This document shows positions 31,507 through 42,585 of a DNA stretch of 64,000 nucleotides, in pieces. How positions within the stretch are numbered: position 1 is the first letter of the stretch; every line of letters starts with the position of its first letter. A program made the translations under genes and the position numbers. The stretch is from [Phialemoniopsis] sp. UDSM-2020 (Eukaryota; Ascomycota; Sordariomycetes; Thyridiales; Thyridiaceae): the NCBI GenBank assembly GCA_018873225.1, contig JAEILZ010000006.1, positions 310,001-374,000 on the forward strand, given 5' to 3'. The notes under the pieces were generated by a model. It was not told where the DNA came from. It ran no database searches and saw only the letters and a program-made list of their open reading frames with translations.

Positions 31507-33693
31507 ATGGCGCCGCACAGCGCCAGTAGCACGGGCGCCAGTCGCACGCCCAAAAGACGCAAGACACGCAAGGGCACGCGTAGCTGCTGGGCCTGCAAGC
31601 GGCGCAAGGTCAAGTGCACCTACGCCAGCCTCGACGACGAGGTGTGCATCGGGTGCGCCCGCCGATGCCTCGACTGTGTGAGTCAGGAGTTCCCGGAGCA
31701 GGACCCGGGGCCCTCGTCCAAGAGCCGGCTGGTCGGCGACCGGATCGGCCGGCTCGAGTCTATGATTCAGCAGCTCGCCGAGCAGGTTAGCGGTCGCGCA
31801 GTCGGTTCTCCGTCCAGCCCGCCGCCGTCGTCGGGGCGTGCTAGCCTCGGGATGCCGGTACCGCCTTCAATATCGACACTTGCGAAATACCAGACACTGC
31901 CGCAGACCTTGCTGGCCGCGTACCCATCGGCGGCAGATCTCCGCATCATCGAAAGCATTGGCGAAAAGATGCCGCTCTACCTTGCACTGGAATTGGTCGT
32001 GCCGCCTCATCAGCTTCAAAAGGCGGTATCTGTCGAGTGGCAGAAGCTGTGGGGTCGGGAACAACAGCAGCGGTACACCGCGGACACTCATCCGGTCCTC
32101 ATAGCCCGACAGATGCTCCTGCTTGCCATCGCTCTGCAGCATTTACATCCTGCGACACTCACAGGTAGCAGTAGCAGCAGCTTCGACCAACAGTTGGAAG
32201 ACTTGTCACAGCCGCCACAGGTCCTGGCACGACGGCTGGCAGAGGCGGCCACGACACTCGTGACGGCACATGATCGATTCACCACTGCGAGCACAGAGGG
32301 CCTCGAATGTCTCTGCTTCGAGGCCATGTACCATGAACAGAGCGGCAACCTTCGCCAGTCTTGGCTGGCGTGCCGCAGAGCTATTTCCGCTACACACCTC
32401 TTGGGATATAATGGGCACCAGAATGCCCCGATGGTAGCGTCGAAATCCATACTTGGCTGGAATGATGGCGGTGCTGCAGACCTGGGGCAATTATGGTCCG
32501 GCCTCGTGCACAGCGAGCTTTTATTGTGCTTGGCGCTGGATTTGCCACCCTCAACCTACTACACAGCTGATAGGGTCGCGTCCAACACCCATCCCACTCG
32601 CGACACCACAGACACGATGGAGCTCGAAAGACACCAGGCTGCAATAGCGAGGCAGCTGATTGACCGAAGTCAGCAAGATACAACCTTTGCAGACGAGGGC
32701 GCGACGCAACAGATTCTTGCCAAGTTAGAAGCATGCAAGGCGTTGATGCCATGTGGTTGGTGGAGTCTACCAAGTGTAGCTTACGGAACAGAGAAAGAAG
32801 AAGATGACCTGCATTTGTTTCGATCCATGATGCAGATACGAGCCCAAATATCCCACTCTTACCTTCTCCTATTGGCCCATCTGCCATATATGCTGCAGGC
32901 AGCATGTGGCGAGTCCATCCCTACCGGCGTCAACGATCAGCTTCACCGCAATCGCAAGCACAGACCCCTCGTCAAGGGCAGTCGTACTATCTGCTTTGAG
33001 GCCAGTCGCGACTTGCTGGATCGGTTCATCCACCTGCGGTCCTACGAGCGTGCCGCTGGTTACATCCGGCTACTCGACCACTACGCGCATCTAGCAGCAG
33101 CGACATTACTACTTGGCTATGTCCTGATCCCGGCCGACATCCGCCAAGGTCGAGAAAGTCTTGACCACGAGCACCATCTTTCGGACCGCGCCCTTGTATC
33201 AGAAGCGATTGAGGAAATGCAGTTTGTGGGGAGGGCACAGAGTGACGAGGAAGACGATCATACTTATCACACATCCGACGCCGGTGCAATGGGAAGTAAC
33301 TCCGGAGATGTACTACCACGGCTGTTGGCACTGGAGGTTACTGGGGCTGCAGTGGATGTAAAGTACTGCATGGTAAGCGGCACATGCCTGGGAAGCGGTG
33401 GCAGCAATGTTGCGGAGGAAAGCCAGGACATTCTTGAGCTATGTGTTCCCTTTGCGGGCCGGGTATACATCACACCACAGGTCAACGACACAATGCGCCA
33501 CCGCCCACACCTCTCCGGGACCGAGGGTGCGTTTGCAAACAGTTCCGTGGACGAAGCGGGATCGGAGGACTGCAACGGTGGTGGGATTGAGGACGATGAT
33601 GAAGATGAGGACGAATCGGCACTAACAAGGGCCATGAGGCTGAGGCGAAGCGCAAGATGGTCGATCGCACCTTACATGTTGCGGCCAGACTAG
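31507..33693 (+). CDS. Zn2Cys6 transcription factor, divergent partner of the exporter
   Basis: Intronless, 728 aa. A basic leader (TPKRRKTRKGTRS) precedes the zinc cluster CWACKRRKVKC-TYASLDDEV-CIGCARRCLDC (about residues 27-57; C-x2-C-x6-C-x9-C-x2-C-x6-C). It is followed by a predicted dimerisation coil, DRIGRLESMIQQLAEQV. The middle (about 200-560) contains the fungal-specific transcription factor region (SWLACRRAISATHLLG; LLLLAHLPYML). The C-terminus is acidic (EDDDEDEDESA). It probably binds the repeated ACCGCCGT elements in the shared promoter, controlling itself and the exporter; this is inference from arrangement. The gene lies next to a small secreted-protein gene on its 3' side. Confidence 0.9.
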   Translation: MAPHSASSTGASRTPKRRKTRKGTRSCWACKRRKVKCTYASLDDEVCIGCARRCLDCVSQEFPEQDPGPSSKSRLVGDRIGRLESMIQQLAEQVSGRAVGSPSSPPPSSGRASLGMPVPPSISTLAKYQTLPQTLLAAYPSAADLRIIESIGEKMPLYLALELVVPPHQLQKAVSVEWQKLWGREQQQRYTADTHPVLIARQMLLLAIALQHLHPATLTGSSSSSFDQQLEDLSQPPQVLARRLAEAATTLVTAHDRFTTASTEGLECLCFEAMYHEQSGNLRQSWLACRRAISATHLLGYNGHQNAPMVASKSILGWNDGGAADLGQLWSGLVHSELLLCLALDLPPSTYYTADRVASNTHPTRDTTDTMELERHQAAIARQLIDRSQQDTTFADEGATQQILAKLEACKALMPCGWWSLPSVAYGTEKEEDDLHLFRSMMQIRAQISHSYLLLLAHLPYMLQAACGESIPTGVNDQLHRNRKHRPLVKGSRTICFEASRDLLDRFIHLRSYERAAGYIRLLDHYAHLAAATLLLGYVLIPADIRQGRESLDHEHHLSDRALVSEAIEEMQFVGRAQSDEEDDHTYHTSDAGAMGSNSGDVLPRLLALEVTGAAVDVKYCMVSGTCLGSGGSNVAEESQDILELCVPFAGRVYITPQVNDTMRHRPHLSGTEGAFANSSVDEAGSEDCNGGGIEDDDEDEDESALTRAMRLRRSARWSIAPYMLRPD

Positions 33694-34568
33694 GGAGCTG
33701 GCCGGATAGATGTTCGCTGTCGCTTACTGCGCCGTGTCGGCAAACTTCTCCGGAATTGGTGGAGCATCAGAGAAACCTTTTCCCAGCCTCGAGATGTTAT
33801 TCGCCCGGGCTTAGGGAACGGTCCGCAGTCCAAACCGTGACCGGGCGCTAGTTCCTCACATCCGGGAACACGAGGAAAACATTCACAATATCTTGGTCTT
33901 TCAGCTCGGACTTCAGAAGTTGTGAGGGTTCATAGCCAAGCCTGCAAGCATCTTGTGGTATTCGGACGACTCCATGCAACAGACCAGCTTCCAATCAGAT
34001 CAGGAAGACAACGCGCCGATGCGGTTGCTTTGACCTCGTATTACTGACGATGTCGCACAAGAACGGGCAAGTGAGCACTTGTTTGCCTGACAAAGCTGGT
34101 TACACGAAAGAACGCCAAGTGATGCCTTGACGCAGGCCAATCGGATCAGAAAGCGTGCGAGGCTGACACGCTGACCATGACCTACAACGATGGTTGTGGC
34201 GTTTGTCACGCCTCCGGATGGCCTCCGCGAGCTGCTAGTTCTCACTCGCTACCCAGTTTCGAAAAGCCTCACGATGTTGAAGCGTCAAGTTCTAGGCCAG
34301 TTCAAGGTGTCTCCGGGGTGTCAGCTTACTGCGCCGAGCTCGTACTCTAGACTTGGCAACGACTCAACCCGGAAGGTGAAAAGGGTACGGCGGCGTTAAG
34401 TGCACAGTTTTCGTACACGAGTTCAACACTTCGCCTGCCCGACCAAATGTCTATAAAACCCCGGATCACGACGGCTTCCCGAAACATGATTCAGTGCCGG
34501 ACAACGACAACCACACAAGTCACACTCTGCAAACCTTTGAACACTTGAACCTTAGCATCATCATCAAA
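33694..34568. promoter_or_regulatory. Intergenic with promoter of the secreted-protein gene
   Basis: About 875 bp. A TATAAAA box at 34452-34458 lies 111-117 bp before the ATG of the downstream small secreted-protein gene. I see no other gene. Confidence 0.5.
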
Positions 34569-35091
34569 ATGAAGTCCGTCTTCGCCCTCGCACCCGTCTT
34601 CCTCTCCGCAGCCTCGGCCGCGGCGATCGAGAAGCGTCAGGTCACCCAGTTCGACGTGACCAACTTTGCCGCCAGCTGCACCACGGCCGGCACCTGCTCG
34701 TGAGACACTCCCTTTACCCCAGCCCGCAACAGCACTTACATCAATTGCTTACCCTCTTCACAAACGCAGCTGGTCGTTCGACTTCCACGAGACCCCCGAC
34801 GGCCCCTCCTTCAGCTGCACGGGCTCGGCGCCCGCCGCGCAGCCGGGCAACATCTTCCCCACGACGTCGGGGATCAATTTATGCAGCGACCCGAACGTCA
34901 ACTTTGTCTTCCAGCACATCGCGCCGCTGAGCTCGTACCGCCTCGTCATCAACGACTTTACGAGGGTGCCCGGGGGCGGGCCCAGCATCGGTGGGTCGCA
35001 CCCGTTCTCGGCCAGCGAGTTCTCGTCGGCTTCGGGCGCGGAGCAGTATGTCGGTACTGGCGCGTTTACTATTGTTCTTCCCGCCGCTTGA
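34569..35091 (+). CDS. Small secreted protein, Alt a 1 / AA1-like
   Basis: Two exons, join(34569..34699, 34770..35091), encode 150 aa. The signal peptide is MKSVFALAPVFLSAASAAA and a Kex2-type KR dibasic site lies at residues 22-23. The mature part has four cysteines (SCTTAGTCSW, SFSCTG, NLCSDP) and a beta-rich pattern with TNFAASC, GSHPFSASEF and a C-terminal FTIVLP, which recalls Alt a 1/AA1-like small secreted proteins known from plant-associated fungi. The intron (70 bp) lies directly after CTTAGTCS. Role unproven: candidate effector or allergen-fold protein. The ATG at 34569 is chosen because it places the signal peptide first; an upstream in-frame ATG at 34494 would not. Confidence 0.72.
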
Positions 35092-37003
35092 GATGTTTTC
35101 CGTCCGGCATAGCTGCAAAGTTTTGTCGCTATCTTGGGTTGAACAGGTTCGGGGATGAGGTGCTCGTCTGGAGGTCTGGATGAGGGTTGTGGGGGCAGCA
35201 TCTAGCTATCTAGTCAAATCAAAGTTAGTGTCGACTGACAACCTATTTTCCGTGTGTCAAAGGAGTTCTGAAGACCCCGGGGCTTCCATGACTGCCTTGC
35301 TGCTCTGCTCAAGCCAGCCACCAGCGACAAGGGACGTCTGGTGTGTCAGCACCCACTGGAATCCCTGTCAGCAGTCTAGACCCAGAAGGGCGTAGCGCTG
35401 AAAGGATGCCCTGTGACTAAGACGGCATTTTCCACCGGCAGAGCAGATGCTTGTTTGTCGCAGCCACTGCGTCGCCAAGACGCCGGCGCGTCTTGCCCAT
35501 GACGTCGGCGGGCTTGTTTTCACCACAAAGGAAGCTTGAGCTCGACATCCTCGAGACTGATGACCTTGGCATGACGGCGCCCAAGATTTTCCAAGAACCG
35601 CTGCCGTCGAGCCGCAATGCTTGTCTTGATACCGTCGGTCTTGGGAGCGCGTGTCACCGCAAGCCCTAAAATATCGCGAGTAAAGGTCATCATCGTGTGC
35701 TGGAGAAAAACGTGGGTCGAACTTGCAAATGGCCGCGCAACTATTTGTACCCCGACGCGCGACGGGGAAGGCATTGCGGAGCATCGTGGGATGCCACCGT
35801 GGGGATCTGAAACGTAAGGACATTAAAAGAAAAATCTCTTCTCGCCTTGGCGCATATTATATCCCTTGTGTGGTCGGATCTACACCTTCAGAGTAACGTC
35901 TTGTTAGTCAGTAGCCAAGAGCAAGTCCACTGCGTAGTTCCGTGCACCGAGGGGATATCGTCGCATCCGACTTCTCTGCTCGCCATCTCCGACAGAACGA
36001 CGTGCGTAAAACTCCGACATTTGCGACGGGAGCGCATCGTCGCAAAGGTCCTTTTGCTGCCAAGAGTGTGACGATCACAAACCATCATGGGGGATGATGC
36101 AACTCTGCACTGTGTGTACAGAGCCAGCGCTAGGCCTTCTCTCCGGCCTGCAAAAAATCTCTGCAGCTCATGGTGGGCACGAGGCACCTCCGCACATCCC
36201 CTCCTCGAATCAACCCCCTCCGCCTGAACTTGCCATGCTGCTGCTCTGTTTGCTAAATGGCGTACAAGAATGAGAGAGGTGAGAAAGGGTGCGGGGTCCC
36301 GAGCCAATCGCTCCGACTCGAGCAGCCTAGCATGCGAGACGAGACGCCATGACCAGGGATCTGCAGCCATCGAGAAAATAGTGCGTGGAAACAAAGTTGC
36401 ACGTTATCCCTTAGTCGGTCATGCCGCCCGCCAAACCCTCTTTGGCAGGTCCTGTCTCTTTCCAGTGCCGGGATTTGTCCATTGTCCATTGGATCGAACG
36501 AGAAGGCGGAGATTCCCCGTGTGGAGTTGTGGAGAACGGCTCCAGTCCGATGGAGGAGCTCACTCTTCTTCTCACTGTGAAAGACCCTAGGTCGTCTTGG
36601 CGTTCTTTCTCGGTGTGGACGATCGGGAAAAGCGTACATCCTCACTTGTGTCTCCCCTCTGGTGATACAGTGATCCCCCCCCGCGTACGTGGGGAGGTCT
36701 TTTTGGGGTTTGGCGATTTACAGTGCACCTCATTCGCTCCTTGGACCTTGGGTCGAGAGTCGCCCCCAAGCCCGGTCCCGGGATTTTGTCTTGGAGGTTG
36801 AATAAGCTGGCTACCACCCTTGTCTTGGCGCACACCAGCCCTTTCGTCATAAAAGAGCGCTGCGTTCCTGATCATCGCTTTTTGAATTCACCTGTCATCT
36901 CCAGCCCCAGCTTTTGAGTCGGAGCGCGTGTGTGTTTCTCCTCCATCTACCCAACCGCACCTGCCATCCTCCCCGCGTCGCAAGACATCAAAAATCAGTC
37001 ACC
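35092..37003. promoter_or_regulatory. Long intergenic region, promoter of the second permease
   Basis: About 1.9 kb. At 35417-35774 overlapping minus-strand frames (84 and 66 aa) share protein-like stretches in two frames, possibly a frame-shifted relic, but no family is recognised. At 36679-36694, CCCC-GCGTACGT-GGGG contains two divergent GCGGGG/GTGGGG CreA-type boxes, 310 bp before the permease ATG. Otherwise no gene is evident. Confidence 0.45.
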
Positions 37004-38757
37004 ATGGCGCCAGGCGGTAAGAAACCCGTCAATGTCTTCAAGCTGCAGAACCTTGGCCTGCCGCACAGCGTCTTCAACTGGCGCCTCTGGTTCGCCGTCT
37101 TTTCCTTTGGTCTTCTCGGCGCCGCCCGCGGTGTCGACGAGGGCCTGATCTCGGGCGCCTTCAACAGCAAGGACTTCCAGAAGACGATCCACTACAGCGA
37201 CTACGACGATGTGACCAAGGCAAACATCAAGGCCAACGTGTCGGCCATGGTCCAAGTTGGATCCATTGGCGGCGCTCTCTTGTAAGCAAATCCTCGCCTC
37301 GCACCTCTCATTCCCAACCCCGCTAACAAAAGCCGCCCAGCTCCTTCTACGTCTGCGACCGCATCGGCCGTATCTGGGCCGTCCGCCAGCTCTGCTGTCT
37401 CTGGATCCTCGGCATCGCCATATTCATGGGCGCCAACGGCAACCTCGGCGCCATCTACGCCGGCCGCTTCATCGCCGGCCTGGGCGTCGGCCAGACCCCC
37501 GTCGTCGGCCCCGTCTACATCGCCGAGATCGCACCGGCCCCGATCCGCGGCCTCTGCACCTGCATCTTCACCGGCTTTGTGTACTTGGGCATCGTCCTCG
37601 CCTACTTTACAAACTACGGCTGCCAGGTGCACATCGGCGACACCACCCACACCCGCTGGCTCGTGCCCACCAGCCTGCACATCATGTTCGCCGGCCTCAT
37701 CTTCCTGCTCACTTTCGCCCAGTACGAGAGCCCCCGGTACCTCATAAAGAAGGGCCAGCACGAAAAGGCCCTCGCCACCATGGCCCGCCTGCGCCACCTG
37801 CCCGAGGACGACCCCTACGTCACCCACGAGATCGCCGCCATCCACATGTCGCACCAGGAGGAGCTCGAGGCCACCAAGGGCACGGGCGCCTGGGGCGTCG
37901 TCAAGGAGGCCTTTACCGTCCCGAGCAACCTGTACCGCATCTACCTCACCATTTTCGCGCAGATCATGTCTCAGTGGTCCGGCGCGGGGTCCATCACGCT
38001 GTACGCCCCGGACCTGTTCAATCTGCTCGGCATCACGGGCACCGAGACCTCGCTGCTGGTGACGGGCGTCTTCGGCATCGTCAAGCTCATCGCCGCCGTC
38101 GTTTGCGCGCTGTTCCTCGTCGACGTCATCGGCCGCAAGCGCTCCCTGCTCATCGGCATCACCCTGCAGGCCATCTCCATGATCTACGTCGCCGGTTTCC
38201 TGACCGCCGTCCCGGAACTCGGCGTGGTGAAGGACTACACCCTCAGCGCCGCGGAGAAGGGCCCCTCGCGCGGCGCCATCTTCATGATCTACCTGTCGGG
38301 CGCCGGCTGGGCTTTGGGGTGGAACAGCATGCAGTACCTGCTCACGGCCGAGCTGTTCCCCCTGCGCATCCGCGCCCTGTCCACCTCGCTGGCCATGGGC
38401 TTCCACTTCGCCAACCAGTACGGCAACACGCGCGCCGTGCCCGTGATGCTTCTCCCCAGCTCGGACGGCGGCCTGTCGCCCAAGGGCACCTTCTGGTGCT
38501 TCGCGGCGGTGACGATCCTCGGCGCGGCGTGGGTGTGGTTCTTTGTGCCCGAGACGGCGGGCCGCAGCCTCGAGAGCATGGATCGCCTGTTTGCGCTGCC
38601 CTGGTACAGGATCGGCCGCCACGGTAATGTGGACGCGGACCGCCAGGACGAGGCGTACGAGAGCAAGGTTCGGCAGGCGGAGCAGACGGAGTTTGCGCAC
38701 ATGGAGAAGCAGGCTGGTGGGAGGACTATTGGGGAGGAGGGTGAGACGAGGGCTTAA
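37004..38757 (+). CDS. MFS sugar-porter transporter (quinate/sugar type)
   Basis: Two exons, join(37004..37281, 37341..38757), encode 564 aa; the 59-bp intron restores phase. Motifs of the sugar-porter family are DRIGRIW after TM2, GRFIAGLGVGQ in TM4, YESPRYLIKKG after TM6, DVIGRKR, and PETAGRSLESMDRLF after TM12. Its start ATG sits in a strong context (ACCATGG). The N-terminal NWRLWFAVFSFGLLGAARGVDEGLISGAF resembles fungal quinate/hexose permeases, but substrate cannot be assigned. The coding region is distinctly GC-rich with C-ending codons, compared with flanking genes, a sign of high expression or selection for codon use. It is a proton symporter of the plasma membrane by family. Regulation by carbon catabolite repression is suggested by upstream CreA-type boxes. 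Confidence 0.88.
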
Positions 38758-40156
38758 GGGAGAGATTGGGATTGTGATGAAGAGGGGTGAGAGGGGTGAG
38801 AGGGGTGAGGATGCCGTTATACCCAGTGGCAGAAGGAATGTCGAGAAGGCTGGGACATGGAAGGTCAATCAGATCATGGAATCAAATTGGCAAACATGTA
38901 TTCTTCCTGGAATCACGTAGTATTTGTAGTGGGTACTTGGATATGCAATACCGAACTGAACAAGCACCTGCTTTACATTCGCCTACTGCTCTCCTGGCGC
39001 GAGGGTGATACTCGATGAAGGAAACATGGCAGGATGTACACGGCTTTGGAGCCGTCTTGTTCCATCGTGGTCATATGTGTGCTGTATTAAACGATGTGCA
39101 GGTGGACTGATATAGACGTCAGCAAGTGTTATCGGACGTCGCCATGATAGCGTCAATAGCAATAACTTACATTTTCTTTGTCAGCGGCATCGAATTATGA
39201 GGCTTGCTCGACGGCTCAGGTAGATTCGAGGATGATGTGGCCCGGCGTAGTCTCCAGAATAAACTAGGTGGTTTCCGTATCAGCAACTCGTCAGGGAGCG
39301 AGCAGTGTTCTGGACAGGTATTATGATGATGCCGGTGTTTAAGCAGTTGAGTGTGACGGACAGTAGGTGAAGTCAGCATGATCAGTCGAACCAACTAAGG
39401 AATATCCGGTAGACCCCTGCATGAGGACCTGAGATTTGTCGTGTGAGAATCTCCTGTCCAGACCGTCCCGCCCATGGCTCGCGGTCCTGGAGCAAAAACG
39501 GGAAGATTCACGGGACTGAGATTGATCGGGTTGCGTAGGTCGAGTGAGCTGTCAGATTTCGAACCTGACATGAAGTGGAATGGAAGAAGCGAATGAGCGT
39601 TTGCCATGTGCAGAGAGGCACTGCAGTCTACCTGACTCTCTGTCTTTCGGTGCCTCGATCACCTATTGTGGCTACGCCTCCCTGTTTTCTTCCCCAGGCC
39701 TTGTTAGCAGACCGAGTCTGCCACTCTCCAAATTACCGAGAGACATGTCATTGAAAAATAAGAATGTTGTGAAGAGAACTGGAACTTTGATCTCCCAATT
39801 TTCATTTACTGCTTTCCGGGCAGTTTCCTGCTACCCTCACCTGACTCTGCAGTTCCTTCCTCCTTTGGCGGCTTCATGACGACGCGTCCCTTCCACTTCG
39901 GCGCAGTCTTCCAGTGCTGCCTGATTTCAAAAGCTCACATTAATTCATTCCACTCTTCCATCCTCTCTTTATTTTCCCTCTCTCGCCCCCTCGATCTCGG
40001 AAGGATTGGAGGCCACCTCAAGTTTCATTCCTCGCCCTATCTCGAGGACGCCCTCCGCCTTCGCAGCATTCGCGCCATCGCGCGTCTCAGCCTCGAATCG
40101 CCGTTTCTCAGACTGGACGCACCCACTGAGTTTCTTCTCACGCGAGTCTGCCCGCA
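38758..40156. other. Intergenic with short tandem repeat
   Basis: About 1.4 kb. A 9-bp unit GAGGGGTGA is repeated three times at 38782-38808, just after the permease stop. The remainder should include the F-box gene promoter. I see no coding motif in the short ORFs here. Confidence 0.45.
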
Positions 40157-41296
40157 ATGGCCACCGTCCCCGAGCGACCGAAGCTCTTTCAGCTTCCTGC
40201 TGAGTTGCAAAACATGATCTTCGACTTCCTCGACCCATCCATCATCGGCCGGAACAAGAAGCTTCTTCACGTCTCTCGAGAATGGTATCCCCTTGCGCGA
40301 CCCCTTCTGTACCGTACCATGAGTTTCGACACAGACGGCATTATTCGCATCTCTCGGCGACCTTGCAGCACCAATGCGGATCTTGCCTCCTTGATGCGGC
40401 AGTCCACCGTCAGTGTCAACGTCCAATTTCCGGCATATCAGAGTTGGGACATGTTGCTCTTCGGACTGCCCGATGACCGACCTTTCCAAGCCCAGATGCG
40501 CATCTGGGTCAATCAGCTGCAACGCGGCATGGCGCGACTTGGGAGCATGCTTCAAGGCAGCAACAAGCTGCGGAACATTACCTTTGTGGTAGATGCGGAC
40601 TACCTCGAGTATTTGAATTACCGACCGGCCGCACAGGGAATATTGAAGGACTGGCCATTCCCTTACCTCTTGTCCCTGCACAATCTTACGACTCTGCATA
40701 TCGATAGCGTTGGAAACGGGTTTGCGGGCGTTGACGTCCCAGGAAGAGCCTCGCCGCGGTATCACCTGTGCTCTATGATTGGGGAGCTGCTTCCTCGCCT
40801 TCGAAGTCTACGTTGCAGACTTTATCGTGTCTGCCCAGACATCCTTACGCCCCCTTCCTACACTGACATGCTTCAACTTGAAGACGTCATCATCAACATG
40901 TGTCTATATGAGACACTTGGAGAGGAATATATCAACTTCAGCGACTCAACCATGTGCACATGTGCGGCTGACGACTACGAGAATCTAACAGTCGATCTCG
41001 TCTGCGCCGAAATGATTCTTGCTAGTATCATGCAGAAGCCGAAGATGGTCAGGGTCATGCAGTGGGACTTCACTGACGAGTTGATGATGGGAGTTGACGG
41101 TGTCAGCGGCAGAATATTCAGAGTTCATGGATCCCCCCGCGGACAGTCGCCTTTTGTTCACATGGAAGGGTGGGACGACACGACGATTGAGTGGGCAGAT
41201 ACAGATTCCGAGCCAGAGAATCCCTCGTCGGAGGCTGAAGAGTCTAGCTCGGAAGAAGCATCGTCGGAGGAGGACGAGGATGACGACGAGGAGTAA
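40157..41296 (+). CDS. F-box-type protein with acidic tail (paralogue A)
   Basis: Intronless, 379 aa. The N-terminal ~50 residues (LFQLPAELQNMIFDFLDPS...LLHVSREWYPLARPLLY) match the F-box pattern that recruits substrate adaptors to SCF ubiquitin ligases via Skp1. The middle is a leucine-rich, non-repetitive region with RLRSLRCRLYRVCPDIL and MLQLEDVIINM. The C-terminus (about 350-379) is a very acidic Glu/Asp/Ser run. A paralogue with matching blocks lies about 3 kb away at 44347-45429. The substrate is unknown. Confidence 0.82.
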   Translation: MATVPERPKLFQLPAELQNMIFDFLDPSIIGRNKKLLHVSREWYPLARPLLYRTMSFDTDGIIRISRRPCSTNADLASLMRQSTVSVNVQFPAYQSWDMLLFGLPDDRPFQAQMRIWVNQLQRGMARLGSMLQGSNKLRNITFVVDADYLEYLNYRPAAQGILKDWPFPYLLSLHNLTTLHIDSVGNGFAGVDVPGRASPRYHLCSMIGELLPRLRSLRCRLYRVCPDILTPPSYTDMLQLEDVIINMCLYETLGEEYINFSDSTMCTCAADDYENLTVDLVCAEMILASIMQKPKMVRVMQWDFTDELMMGVDGVSGRIFRVHGSPRGQSPFVHMEGWDDTTIEWADTDSEPENPSSEAEESSSEEASSEEDEDDDEE

Positions 41297-41514
41297 TGCA
41301 CGACAGTCCGGACATGGGAGAAGGTTCACTTGCTGGCTGATCGGATCTTGGCTTGCGGGAATTTCCACAGAGCTATCGGTGAGCTGTCGAGATGTAACAA
41401 TAGCTATCAAGTTTCGGAGATGGTCGACTTGCGAAATGTACTTGAATTAATGTCGCCCTCTGTTCAAGGTAGCCAAAATAAGCAAACAACATGAGGTCCC
41501 ATCAGAGGCATCCC

Positions 41515-42585
41515 TCACACTGCGTAACATCTAAGATCTGCATTGTCATATTCCTCCGCTTGACACACGTTGTGCATCTGTGTCGTTCCAGGTATCGGCT
41601 GCTCCATGTACTTAATCTCGGCGCCATCAATTCCAAAGCTCTGTCCGCTTTGCGTGCGAGCCTCACACTGCTGAAACCAAATGTCGCTGAACATGGCGAA
41701 TGGTACCTGGCCTTGTGAACCGTAAAAGTCCTCGACGATCCAGCTGGCTTCGGAGCGGCACATGGGCGCACCGTCCTCGAACGTCATGAGCAGGACGTTG
41801 CCGTTGTTGTAGTTCCTGACCTCTCTGTGACAAGGTTAGTCAGAGGTCACTGGATGATAGAGGAGCGCGAGCTTACATGATGGCCTTGGTAGTGGTCACT
41901 GCCGTGACGTTGACTTCCTGTCATTAGAAATTCTCTCGTCAGCAAACACTCAACTGAAGACACTCATTCACAGGTACGTCAAAGCACTACTCACCAGCCA
42001 GTTACCAGGATCGACGACGAACGGCACAAAATTGTAGGCCGCGTCGGGCCACCACTGCATCCAAACCCACGCGAACTGGTACCCGTCGTCGTACAGCTGC
42101 ACCGTCACGCCCGCCTGCACGAGCGCCGACTGGCAGTGCCCGCCGTCGATCCCCACCCACGCTGCCGCGAACTGCTCGTCGCCGTAGTTGGGCCTGTGGG
42201 TCAAGTCCGGCACGGAGAAGATGGAGTGCACCCAGGACACGGGGCCCGCGGCGCTGGGCACATGCTGCTCGGCGCCGCACCAGTTCACGGTCGTCGAGGG
42301 CGGGGTGGTTTGTCGGCTGAAGACTTCGCGTCGAAGGCGGCGGTTGGCATTTTCCTTCCTGCTGCGCGAGGCAAAGGACGAGGGCGGGGCGGAGGGGATG
42401 TTGGAGCCTGTGGTGTCGTTCCGAGGGCCGGTGCCGAGGGGGACGCGATCGAGCTTGATGGTGGATGGGTCGACTTCCTTATTGTCGATGGTGGCGGACA
42501 GGACGGTGTAAGTGAGCGCGGCAGAGGCGAGCGGGGAAGCGAAGAGGAGGTGGAGAAGAGCTGATCGGAGGCTGATGGGTTTCAT
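41515..42585 (-). CDS. Secreted G1 (eqolisin) glutamic peptidase
   Basis: Three exons, complement(join(41515..41824, 41877..41917, 41995..42585)), encode 313 aa. A signal peptide (MKPISLRSALLHLLFASPLASA) and a propeptide ending near the basic RRLRREVFSR precede the mature enzyme. The G1/A4 catalytic pair is visible: Gln in GIDGGHCQSALVQAG and Glu in SEASWIVEDF. VNWCGAEQH and WVWMQWWPD also fit the family fold. It works outside the cell at acidic pH. The 41-bp middle exon (VNVTAVTTTKAIM) is supported by phases on both sides. A minus-strand TATA box (GGGTATAAAG) lies at about 42697-42706. The gene sits between two F-box paralogues. Confidence 0.9.

Noticed and set aside
35368..35823. 151-codon minus-strand ORF as a gene
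   Set aside because: Cys/Arg-rich product without a domain; other frames of the same stretch look more protein-like. Kept only as a possible relic.
37257..38627. 456-codon frame inside the second permease
   Set aside because: Low-complexity Arg/His/Pro product in a shifted frame of the same gene; a by-product of GC-rich codons.
37201..38868. 555-codon open frame on the minus strand opposite the second permease
   Set aside because: It is an antisense shadow of a strongly C/G-ending codon bias. Its composition (repeated Asp/Val/His/Gly) has no domain, and the plus strand encodes a clear sugar porter.
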